From NCBI GenBank assembly GCA_030538185.1, contig JAUNUK010000004.1:62001-126000 (forward strand): a stretch of DNA of 64,000 bases. Direction: 5' to 3'. The notes below the pieces were generated by a model, which searched no databases, was not told the origin of the DNA, and worked only from the letters and a program-made list of their open reading frames with translations. The DNA is from Actinomycetaceae bacterium (GTDB taxonomy: Bacteria; Actinomycetota; Actinomycetes; Actinomycetales; Actinomycetaceae). Position numbers and translations under genes: made by a program. Shown here piece by piece: positions 1 to 7,451 of this stretch. Position 1 is the first letter of the stretch. Each line of letters begins with the position of its first letter.

Positions 1-96
1 CCACAGGCTCAAATGGCCTGGTTCTCCGTCAATCAGTGCTTCGAATATGTCAGCGGTTATCGCAAAGACTTCGTCAGTTAGCGCCTCTGAAATCAT
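1..96 (-). CDS. possible CheX-like chemotaxis protein (N-terminus only)
   Basis: The reading frame runs off the left edge. Its ATG overlaps the cheY stop as ATGA, so it is the next gene of the chemotaxis operon. The 32 visible residues begin MISEALTDEVFAITADIFEA and continue IDGEPGHLSLW. An amphipathic N-terminal helix of this kind, next to cheY, fits the CheX/CheC family of CheY-P phosphatases. That family call is inference from position and a short stretch; no active-site residues fall inside the window. Confidence 0.4.
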   Translation of the reverse strand, partial: MISEALTDEVFAITADIFEALIDGEPGHLSLW

Positions 97-479
97 GATG
101 TCCCCTCTGGGTTTAGTCCTAGTAGTATCAATTTTTCTTTCAATCCGTCTGGTGTGAATGGTTTAATCAGGTATTCATGAGCTCCTGCAGCCAGGGCTCG
201 AACAATCTGTGAGTGTTCGGTTTCGGTTGTGACCATCATGAGCGAGATATTGCGCAGATCCCTACGCCCGCGTATGGCGACCACCAGTTCAAGTCCGTTC
301 ATTACCGGCATATTCCAGTCAATGCACGCCAAAGTTACCGGTCCTGTCTCTGGGTCTGTCAGAAGATCAAAGGCTTCTTTCCCGTCGGCAGCTTCACAGA
401 TCTCGAAGCCTTGCTTTTTCAGGATTCCGCCAACGATACGGCGCATCGCTTTGGAATCATCTACCACTAACGCCTTCAT
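93..479 (-). CDS. cheY: CheY chemotaxis response regulator
   Basis: A single receiver domain of 128 residues with no output domain. The acidic pair is D7/D8, the phospho-acceptor is D54 (in CIDWNMP), the switch Thr is T84 and the conserved Lys is K106 (in IKPF). By family knowledge it is phosphorylated by CheA and then binds the switch (FliM/FliN) to change motor rotation. The ATG overlaps the end of cheR and the stop overlaps the next gene, so translation is probably coupled through the cheB-cheR-cheY block. Confidence 0.95.
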   Translation of the reverse strand: MKALVVDDSKAMRRIVGGILKKQGFEICEAADGKEAFDLLTDPETGPVTLACIDWNMPVMNGLELVVAIRGRRDLRNISLMMVTTETEHSQIVRALAAGAHEYLIKPFTPDGLKEKLILLGLNPEGTS

Positions 480-1303
480 CGTTTACCTCCTTGCAGCCGA
501 TAAACCGCACCCTTCGCAATATCCACTCGTTGCCACACCGGATCCATCCCCATCGTTGTTTCTGCCGCACCTAAAACCAGGAATCCCCCTGGCCGCAGGG
601 TGCTGGCAACCCGGCGCAACACACCAGCTTTTGTTTGTAGATCGAAGTAAATGAGCACATTCCTGATGAACACAATGTCGTAGGGCCCACCTACGGGTGG
701 TGGGTCCAGCAAATTGTGTTCCTTAAAGGTGATACTACGGCGCAATTGTGGATTTGCCCTCCACCCGCGTCCATCACGTTCAAAGTAACGCACCAACATC
801 GGGGCAGGCAGTCCTCGGTTCATTTCAAGCTGGGAGTACACACCTTCGCGCGCCTGGGCTAAAACTACGCGCGATAAATCCGTTGCGGTGACGTTGAAAG
901 CGGGTGGGTCTGCCATCTCCATCAAACTCATCGCTATCGAATAGGGTTCCTGCCCTGTGGAACAGGCAGCTGACCATATCCGCAAACCGCCAAAGGCTCC
1001 TTGTTTGCGCAGTTCCGGGACAATGACGTCAGTCAAAGCCTTAAACGGCGACGCATCCCTAAACCACGATGTTTCGTTGGTTGTAAGCGCGTCGACAATT
1101 TCGAAATGCTCAAAGCTTTCGGGTTTCTTACGCAACTCACGAATATAGGAGTCCACGGCAATGTCGCCAGTAAACCCTTTTTCGCGCGCCAGTGGAATCA
1201 GTCGGGATTCAACCAGGTATTCCTTGCCGGCAGGGAGTTGAATGGCACTTTTTCGCAGCACCAAATCCGCGACGAACTGAAAAGTGTCGCGCGACAGCGT
1301 CAT
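476..1303 (-). CDS. cheR: CheR chemoreceptor glutamate methyltransferase
   Basis: 275 residues, the usual CheR length. The N-terminal helical domain (about 1-70) is followed by a SAM-dependent Rossmann domain with TTNETSWFRD, the SAM-binding segment WSAACSTGQEPYSIAM, and IVFIRNVLIYF near the C-terminus. It methylates receptor glutamates and works against CheB for adaptation. ATGA overlap with cheB upstream and with cheY downstream indicates one transcript. The target receptors (MCPs) are not encoded in this window. Confidence 0.96.
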   Translation of the reverse strand: MTLSRDTFQFVADLVLRKSAIQLPAGKEYLVESRLIPLAREKGFTGDIAVDSYIRELRKKPESFEHFEIVDALTTNETSWFRDASPFKALTDVIVPELRKQGAFGGLRIWSAACSTGQEPYSIAMSLMEMADPPAFNVTATDLSRVVLAQAREGVYSQLEMNRGLPAPMLVRYFERDGRGWRANPQLRRSITFKEHNLLDPPPVGGPYDIVFIRNVLIYFDLQTKAGVLRRVASTLRPGGFLVLGAAETTMGMDPVWQRVDIAKGAVYRLQGGKR

Positions 1304-2427
1304 GGACGGCCTCCTTGCGAACTTTCAACAATCCTGGTTATCTGTCCGGCGATTTCCTCGATGGGAAGAATCTGGTCTGCATAACCGGCCGTAGCCACAG
1401 CCCCAGGCATCCCCCACACAACAGAGGACTTCTCGTCTTGGACCAGAGTGCGTCCGCCAGCATCCAGCACCACTCGGCACCCTTCTTTGCCGTCTTGCCC
1501 CATACCAGTGAGCACGACTGCCAGCATTTCACCGCCAAAAATCTTCACAGCGGCATCGAACATGACATCAACGCTGGGACGACAAAAGTTGACCGGTGGA
1601 GTCTGTGTCAGTTTCACCCTGGCCACCCCGGCATTCCCGGCGAATTCCATATGGAAGTCACCTGGAGCAATATATATGGAACCTGGCCGCAGTGTCGTAC
1701 CTTCCTTCGCCTCAATGACTTCCGAGGACGTCATCCTGTCCAGCCTGGCAGCAAGCTGAGCCGTGAACACAGGGGGCATGTGCTGCGTAATGACCATCGG
1801 CACAGGTAAAGGCCTGATCAGCTGCTTCACCAGTTTCGACAGGGCCTCTGGCCCTCCCGTGGAAGACCCTAAAATTACTGCCCGCACAGGCTTGTTGGGC
1901 ATGCCAGTTCTGTCATGCAGTTTGACGGGCCCAGAGTACAGCGCGCGAGGTGCAGGCTTGCCGCCTGCACCTGGAATAGTTGCCGACGTCCTGGGAACTT
2001 GGCGTCCGCCCACAACCGCGTGGGGAACCAGGGCCAAAATTAGTGGCACTAGCTGCTCACGCACCGATGCCATAGCCTGCTGGACCGAGCCCACATTCGC
2101 AGGCTTGGTCACATAGTCAGTGGCGCCAGCCGACAGAGCGTCCAGCGTTGCTGTAGCACCCCTGGCGGTCAGGGTCGAGAACATGATGATAGGTGCCTTG
2201 CAGCCGGATTTTCGCAGTTCACGCACTGCAGTAATCCCGTCCATCTCCGGCATTTCAATGTCCATCGTGATCGCATCAGGACGAAGTTGCGCGACTTTCG
2301 TCAAAGCAATTTTTCCGTTTGCAGCTGTACCTACGACTTCAATTGCGGGGTCGGCAGACAAGGCATCTGTAACCAGCCTTCTAATGACCACTGAATCATC
2401 GACAACGAGCACCCTTACACCAGGCAA
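1300..2427 (-). CDS. cheB: CheB receptor methylesterase/deamidase
   Basis: 375 residues: receiver domain at 1-120 (D10/D11, phospho-acceptor D56, K109), a linker of about 60 residues, then the CheB esterase domain. The catalytic triad is visible as S189 (GSSTGG), H216 (TQHMPP) and D312 (TGMGQDG). The start is a TTG at 2427 behind a GAGGTGGAG ribosome site. It follows a 250-base gap after cheW that holds a very strong nested palindrome, so cheB-cheR-cheY may be set apart from cheA-cheW in expression. Confidence 0.96.
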   Translation of the reverse strand: MPGVRVLVVDDSVVIRRLVTDALSADPAIEVVGTAANGKIALTKVAQLRPDAITMDIEMPEMDGITAVRELRKSGCKAPIIMFSTLTARGATATLDALSAGATDYVTKPANVGSVQQAMASVREQLVPLILALVPHAVVGGRQVPRTSATIPGAGGKPAPRALYSGPVKLHDRTGMPNKPVRAVILGSSTGGPEALSKLVKQLIRPLPVPMVITQHMPPVFTAQLAARLDRMTSSEVIEAKEGTTLRPGSIYIAPGDFHMEFAGNAGVARVKLTQTPPVNFCRPSVDVMFDAAVKIFGGEMLAVVLTGMGQDGKEGCRVVLDAGGRTLVQDEKSSVVWGMPGAVATAGYADQILPIEEIAGQITRIVESSQGGRP

Positions 2428-2574
2428 TGCTCCACCTCACTTTTCTACTCCCGACGCGTCCGCAAATCGAACATCCCCCACATCGGACATACAACCATAA
2501 ACTGTAGGGACTAGCTACGTGAAGTTTGTCCCTTTCAAACCGACCTACGGAAACACAGGTATTTTTCGACATTT

Positions 2575-2656
2575 CGAGGGCGGACATTCCGGGCATCAGC
2601 GGGGGGAGGAAATTTGATTTCCTCCCCCCGCCACATCCCGGGCGAAGCGCCCTCGG
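2575..2656. repeat. nested palindrome in the cheW-cheB gap
   Basis: A perfect 15-bp stem (2599-2613 with 2617-2631, starting GCGGGGGGAGG, 3-base loop) sits inside an outer pair of inverted arms, CGAGGGCG (2575-2582) and CGCCCTCG (2648-2655). Short CCGGG/CCCGG arms lie between them. No T-run follows on the transcribed minus strand, so it does not look like a textbook intrinsic terminator. It could attenuate transcription or protect the 3' end of the cheA-cheW message. The outer arms are the 9-mer repeated throughout the window. No gene is seen in the rest of the gap (2428-2677). Confidence 0.8.
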
Positions 2657-2677
2657 AATAATCCAAATGCCCGCGGA

Positions 2678-3097
2678 TTAGCCGACGGCGACTGCCTTTT
2701 CTACGTCCAGGGCCAGTAGCAAGTTATCTTGCAACTTGTAGGCTCCGAGGATGAGTTCGCGCATTTCGACGGGCAAGGTGTCCGGCGGGTTTTCAAAATC
2801 GGCTTCTTTGACCTCTCGGACATCACCGATCTTGTCTACCAACAGCGAGATCATTTCCCCATCTGCCTCAACGACAACCATCATTGCCTCTTCACCCTCA
2901 GCGCGAGAAGGCAGGTTGAGTTGCTTACGCAGGTCGACCAGAGTGACAACTTGGCCACGGAGGTTGACTAGGCCCGTTATCTCTTCGGGGCTCATGGGCA
3001 CATTGGTCGTGGGAACCCCTTTGAGTACCTCTTGGACCTTGTTGACCTCGATTCCGTACAAAGCGTCATTCAAGACGAATGTCACGTACTGACTCAT
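2678..3097 (-). CDS. cheW: CheW receptor-kinase coupling protein
   Basis: 139 residues making up one CheW-like SH3-type fold, with the typical MSQYVTFVLNDALYGIEV start, the VNLRGQVVTLVDLR segment and the late GAYKLQDNLLLALDVEK segment. It links CheA to chemoreceptors in the polar or lateral array. It begins one base after the cheA stop, so the two are translated together. The 3' end is followed by the 2575-2656 palindrome. CheA carries two further CheW-type domains, so the array has three kinds of CheW module. Confidence 0.96.
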   Translation of the reverse strand: MSQYVTFVLNDALYGIEVNKVQEVLKGVPTTNVPMSPEEITGLVNLRGQVVTLVDLRKQLNLPSRAEGEEAMMVVVEADGEMISLLVDKIGDVREVKEADFENPPDTLPVEMRELILGAYKLQDNLLLALDVEKAVAVG

Positions 3098-3098
3098 A

Positions 3099-5426
3099 TT
3101 AGGCTCCCACCATTTCTAGACGTGAGTTCTCGTCCATTTCTTCCTGGAAGTTTGTGACGTCGTCGAAGAATGTCGGGTCGGCGGCACGCACTGCCTGTTC
3201 GACATCCAGCAACTCTGTGACACGTTCCTTGAGCACGGCAGATCCGACCAAGCCATGATCTTCAACTGTCGAGTGCTTGCGCTTGTCATCTGCAACGATA
3301 TCGAGGATCTCGCGCACAACCATAGCGACCGAGCGGTCTCCACGGTTGTAGACGACAACCTGCAAATCCTCGGGTTCGTCGTAGACATTGGCGCCCAAGA
3401 GACGCTCCAGGCGGACAATCGGAAGGATTGCGCCACGGTATTGGATGACCTCGCGGCCACCAACGCGCTCCACAGAGGAAGCGTCGACGTGTTCCAGGCG
3501 GGTAACTGCTGCCAGCGGGATAGCGACTCTGCGGCCATCGCCAATGCCCACGACCAAAACTTGGCCGGTGACTTCGGTGAGGGCTGCGGCTGCTTGATCT
3601 GCGGCGGCTTGTGCTGCGCGTGATGCGTCAGCAGCAGCATCCGACAAGGTGCGACGGGCGACTGCCCCGATGTCCAGAATCAGTGCCACGCGACCATCTC
3701 CTAGCAGGGTTGCTCCCGAGTAGACACCGATGGACTTCAGCTTCGAAGACAGCGGCTTGACCACAATTTCTTCGTTGTTGATGACGCGGTCGACCACCAG
3801 CCCGAAACGTTGATTTTCGGCCTGAAGCACGGCAATGACCCCGTTTTGTTCCTCCAGGTTTCCGCTGCCCTCTGAGTTGTGCAGCACCTGTGAGAGGTGA
3901 ATCAAAGGCAGCAACATTCCACGCAGACGGTAGACCGGTGAAGAGTTGACGTACTCGATGGAGGTTTCCTTCTTCGAGGAATCCAAGGCCACCAATTCCA
4001 GCAAGGAAACCTGCGGAATGGCGTACAGTTCACCAGAGCTTTCCACCGTGAGCGATGGCTGAATCGCCAAGGTCAAGGGGATGCGCATGCGCCATGTGGA
4101 GCCTTCACCAAAGGTGGAATCCACATCAACGGTTCCACCAATAGCCTCGACCGAGGTCTTGACCACGTCGGTGCCCACGCCGCGACCACTGATATTCGTA
4201 ACGGCCTCAGCGGTTGAGAAACCTGGCATGAACAGTAGATTGTTGATTTCCTTCGAGGACATTTCTTCAAGCTGACGCTCTGTGATGATGCCGCGTGAAA
4301 GGGCCTTGGCTGCAACCTTGTCTGAATCGATTCCGGCACCGTCGTCAATGACATCAACGACGACCTGGCCACCGGAATGGTAGGCAGAAAGCGTCACTGT
4401 GCCCTTGGCGGGTTTGCCGGCAGCTGTGCGCTTTTCAGGCGTTTCCACTCCGTGATCAACCGCGTTGCGCACGATGTGTGTCAAGGGATCCTTAATGGCC
4501 TCCAGCAGCGAACGGTCCAGCTCGGTGTCGCCGCCAACCATCTGCAGCTGCACCTGCTTGCCCATCTGGGTAGAGAGATCTCGCACGATGCGAGGCATCT
4601 TGGACCACAAGTGTTCAATGGGCTGCATACGGGTCTTCATAATGCCTTCTTGCAGCTCAGAGGCCACAAGAGACAGACGCTGCGCGGACTGGACCAGGTC
4701 TTGATCAGCCGAGTTCAAGGTCATCCGAGAGATCTGGTTACGCACCAAGACCAATTCGGACACCTCGCGCATCAACATGTCTAGCAAATCCACGTCTACG
4801 CGGATTGAAGAATCCGCCGCGCTGGTGCGGTTGGCAGAGGTGGTGGCAGCATTGCTCTTGGTTTCGGCTTGTGCCGTTGTTGCCGTTGTTGCCGTTGTTG
4901 TCGGAGCAGCCACAGCTTCGCCTTCTTCCGTGTTTTCGTCGAGGACGTCGAAATCCTCGTCTTCCACTTCTTCTTGAACATCTTCTAGTACCGGAGCGGG
5001 CTCTTCTTCGACTGCCGCGGCTGCCGGAGCAGCTATTGCGGAACCGTTTTGAATCGCCTCAATCTTGGCAATGGCTTCATCGATATCGATGTCGCCCTCA
5101 TCCCCTTGGGCTTCGATGGCCGCAAGGATAGCGCGCAGCTTGTCCACCATGAACAACAGCGTGTCGGTTGTGGGCTGGTTCATTTCACGCACACCGTCAC
5201 GAAGTTCGGAAAGCAGGTTCTCACCGCGGTGAGACAGTTGTTCAAGATTCCCAAATGCTAGGAATCCTGCTGTTCCTTTAATCGTGTGGATTGTGCGGAA
5301 AATGGAGCTAAGTAATTCATGTGATCCGGGGTCGGACTCCAAAGACACTAGGTCTCGGTCCAGTTGGTCGAGGTTTTCGTCACTCTCCACCAAAAACTCG
5401 CGGACAATTTCGTCCATTTCTTCCAT
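3099..5426 (-). CDS. cheA: CheA chemotaxis histidine kinase with two CheW-like domains
   Basis: 775 residues from an ATG with GGAGG seven bases upstream. The HPt domain (1-115) has phospho-His H47 (IHTIKGTAG). An acidic/Ala-Thr linker (about 130-205) stands where a P2 CheY-binding domain would be; no P2 fold is visible. P3 dimerisation is at about 207-270. The P4 ATPase shows an N-box IVRNAVDHG (318-326), DDGAGI (361-366) and GRGVGTD (414-420). A CheW-like P5 (about 454-590) is followed by an Ala-rich linker and a second CheW-like domain (about 619-750). It phosphorylates CheY and CheB. The second CheW module is unlike E. coli CheA. Confidence 0.96.
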   Translation of the reverse strand: MEEMDEIVREFLVESDENLDQLDRDLVSLESDPGSHELLSSIFRTIHTIKGTAGFLAFGNLEQLSHRGENLLSELRDGVREMNQPTTDTLLFMVDKLRAILAAIEAQGDEGDIDIDEAIAKIEAIQNGSAIAAPAAAAVEEEPAPVLEDVQEEVEDEDFDVLDENTEEGEAVAAPTTTATTATTAQAETKSNAATTSANRTSAADSSIRVDVDLLDMLMREVSELVLVRNQISRMTLNSADQDLVQSAQRLSLVASELQEGIMKTRMQPIEHLWSKMPRIVRDLSTQMGKQVQLQMVGGDTELDRSLLEAIKDPLTHIVRNAVDHGVETPEKRTAAGKPAKGTVTLSAYHSGGQVVVDVIDDGAGIDSDKVAAKALSRGIITERQLEEMSSKEINNLLFMPGFSTAEAVTNISGRGVGTDVVKTSVEAIGGTVDVDSTFGEGSTWRMRIPLTLAIQPSLTVESSGELYAIPQVSLLELVALDSSKKETSIEYVNSSPVYRLRGMLLPLIHLSQVLHNSEGSGNLEEQNGVIAVLQAENQRFGLVVDRVINNEEIVVKPLSSKLKSIGVYSGATLLGDGRVALILDIGAVARRTLSDAAADASRAAQAAADQAAAALTEVTGQVLVVGIGDGRRVAIPLAAVTRLEHVDASSVERVGGREVIQYRGAILPIVRLERLLGANVYDEPEDLQVVVYNRGDRSVAMVVREILDIVADDKRKHSTVEDHGLVGSAVLKERVTELLDVEQAVRAADPTFFDDVTNFQEEMDENSRLEMVGA

Positions 5427-5578
5427 GGCTATGCCTCCAAAACGAAGTGGCACTTCTTGTGCCGTCTAGGCGACATATCGGCAGCCTGCACCTTAAGCTG
5501 AGGAAAAACTAGCTTGAAACTTGCTGGGAACACCAGTTTCACTAAATTTGTGTGCCCGCACGCCGAGCAAGACGGGTT

Positions 5579-5884
5579 CTATTCTTGAGTGGGCGTCTTG
5601 GGTAGGCGCGGCATCCGAGGGATATTTCCTGTGCCACGCTTACCTTTGGCAGCAGATATGCCCCTCAAAGCAGCCAAGGCCTTGGCGGCATCTTGATCAT
5701 TGATGGTCGTGGAAGCAACGTTTTCTTCACTGACGGCTTCAAGCAATTCGGCACGGTTTACGGGCACAGAGCGAGGCGCGTCAATACCGATCCTCACGGA
5801 ATCACGGTGCACCTCAACCACGGTGATAACAATGTTTTCACCGATGACTATCTTTTCGCCCAAGCGACGACTTAGCACCAACAC
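5579..5884 (-). CDS. csrA: CsrA post-transcriptional regulator with C-terminal tail
   Basis: The first 60 residues are canonical CsrA (LVLSRRLGEKIVIG, then VRIGIDAP), an RNA-binding dimer that recognises GGA loops in leaders and represses translation, classically of flagellin. At 101 residues it carries about 35 extra residues, basic and Pro-rich at the end. The start is GTG at 5884. It lies between the flhF-like gene and cheA. FliW, the known protein antagonist of CsrA in Gram-positive flagellates, is encoded at 37206, so the FliW-CsrA-flagellin feedback loop is probably present. Confidence 0.95.
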   Translation of the reverse strand: MLVLSRRLGEKIVIGENIVITVVEVHRDSVRIGIDAPRSVPVNRAELLEAVSEENVASTTINDQDAAKALAALRGISAAKGKRGTGNIPRMPRLPKTPTQE

Positions 5885-5896
5885 ATGACCACTCTA

Positions 5897-5958
5897 ACGG
5901 TTAGGTTGCACTTTGTGCGAGCTAACCGTCCGTTGAAAGTGCGCTTTAGCGCACTTTC
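5897..5958 (-). promoter_or_regulatory. two consecutive hairpins upstream of csrA
   Basis: The 199-base gap between the flhF-like gene and csrA holds two hairpins. The distal one is a perfect 10-bp stem GAAAGTGCGC/GCGCACTTTC (5935-5944 with 5949-5958). The proximal one, 12 bases ahead of the csrA GTG, is ACGGTTAG/CTAACCGT (5897-5904 with 5922-5929) with an inner GCAC/GTGC stem. Neither has a T-run on the minus strand. They could terminate the upstream operon or form a structured csrA leader; which is not decidable from sequence. Confidence 0.55.
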
Positions 5959-6083
5959 TTTGACGAATGAGGGGTTTGTGTCCGAAAGCGGGGTTAGGGG
6001 CCTTCACTCAAGCACAAACCCTGCTTTCGACGCCCTGATGCTCTTTCGGCATGCCGAGGAATAACACCGCCCCTGGGCTGTGT

Positions 6084-7451
6084 TTAGTTGATTTTTTCTT
6101 CCAGCAGCATTTGCCAGGCGGCGGGTTTGGCGGGGGTGCCGTCCAACATGCCGACAGGAAGGCCCAAGCCTAAAACAGCCCCAGGTTTCTCTGCCTCCCA
6201 AATGCGCTGCACCGCCAAGACATCGGCTTTTGCCGCATCAGGCAGCGAGTACAACCAGCCTTCAAGTTTCTGCACCGAGTTACGGGCATCCACAACCGCC
6301 CAACACTGGTCCACATAGATCACCGACAGCAGCTTCGAAACAATCCGCCGGTGCGAGTCAACCATGGAGTCCGCCAAGGCCAGGACACATATTCCATCCG
6401 GCTTTGAGGCCATCATCCGCACTAACTCATCGGAAGAACGCACCCGTAGCCCTTCACCAGGCAGTAAGGTCTTTGCGCCTCCCATGACACAGTACGCTTT
6501 CCCCCCAATTCGTCCCGCCAGGCGTCCAGCCACATCCACTACAGCAGTCGCTATTGGTGCCGGCCCGATGACCACAATGACAGAGCCGGGCTCCGCCAAA
6601 GGATCGGGAGCTTGCGGGAAACGCGCGATGTATTCTGCCAGATTCCCGACCCCCGAATCCGTGGCAGTCTGTGGAATAAAAGCCAAAGGAATCCCCAGCT
6701 CTGTCATCCGCGTGGTTTCGACCTCGCTAACAGACCCCCCAAGCACCACGGCAGCGGGACGCGCCATGCTCCCCGAAGGCTGGGCACTCATGCCAGGGGC
6801 ACCGGCCCCTGTCAGCCTGGGGTCCAGCCCGGTCTGGACAGGGGTTGAAGGGGTCCTGGCTGGCCCACGAGAAACAGCTCCTGCACCGCCCTCACCGAAA
6901 CCTGCCGCGGCTACTGCAGCCACGCCTTGTACCGGCTGGTCAGCCCGCGCGATGGCTAAGGTATTGGCTTCCGCAGGTTCAGCGACCGTGTGGTTTTCTT
7001 CTATCATGGCGGCCAACTGGGCATCCACCTGCGCCGAAGCCTCTTCGGTGATGGTAGATATCTGGTTCCTGGCAGCATCCAAGAGTTTCGTCAGGCCTAG
7101 CTCGTCTTCTTCCTTGATCGCTTCGACTGACCCAGACCCCGATTCAACAGAAACTTGCGATCCGCCCTCGGCAGGGATGTCTGTAGTTTTCGTCGACACT
7201 GCGGCCCGCTGGGAAGCCCCAGCACCCCCGCCAGACCGCGCGGCGCTGGCAGGGCGGAAATTGGCGGGCACGGAACCTGTGTCCTGCACCTCGACCAGAA
7301 GTTCGTAGTGTTCTTTGGCGAAGAAACCGCCCAGGCCCCCGCTGCGGACTTTTTCCGCCTTCAAAACGGTCACCTGGCGCCCTAAGCGGCGTACCTGAGA
7401 CAGCAGGACGTCAAGGCGTTCACCTTCAACTAGATATCGCGTGGCTACCAC
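6084..7451 (-). CDS. flhF: FlhF-like flagellar protein with degenerate GTPase domain
   Basis: 455 residues from a GTG that overlaps the flhA end by 26 bases. The N-terminal 60 residues (LDVLLSQVRRLGRQVTVLKA, then GGLGGFFAKEHYELLVEV) match the N domain of FlhF. The middle is Ala/Gly/Ser-rich and low complexity. The C-terminal half should be an SRP-type GTPase, but the P-loop position reads VIVVIGPAPIATAVV with no GKT/GKS. The DxAG-type G3 motif is also not apparent. Position after flhA is typical of flhF. It may be a non-GTPase scaffold for placing the flagellum. The symbol rests on the N domain and context. Confidence 0.75.
   Translation of the reverse strand: MVATRYLVEGERLDVLLSQVRRLGRQVTVLKAEKVRSGGLGGFFAKEHYELLVEVQDTGSVPANFRPASAARSGGGAGASQRAAVSTKTTDIPAEGGSQVSVESGSGSVEAIKEEDELGLTKLLDAARNQISTITEEASAQVDAQLAAMIEENHTVAEPAEANTLAIARADQPVQGVAAVAAAGFGEGGAGAVSRGPARTPSTPVQTGLDPRLTGAGAPGMSAQPSGSMARPAAVVLGGSVSEVETTRMTELGIPLAFIPQTATDSGVGNLAEYIARFPQAPDPLAEPGSVIVVIGPAPIATAVVDVAGRLAGRIGGKAYCVMGGAKTLLPGEGLRVRSSDELVRMMASKPDGICVLALADSMVDSHRRIVSKLLSVIYVDQCWAVVDARNSVQKLEGWLYSLPDAAKADVLAVQRIWEAEKPGAVLGLGLPVGMLDGTPAKPAAWQMLLEEKIN

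Noticed and set aside
6364-7308. 314-residue plus-strand open frame opposite the flhF-like gene
   Set aside because: Shadow of a GC-rich, low-complexity coding strand; no domain, no operon logic and the minus-strand gene has clear FlhF features.
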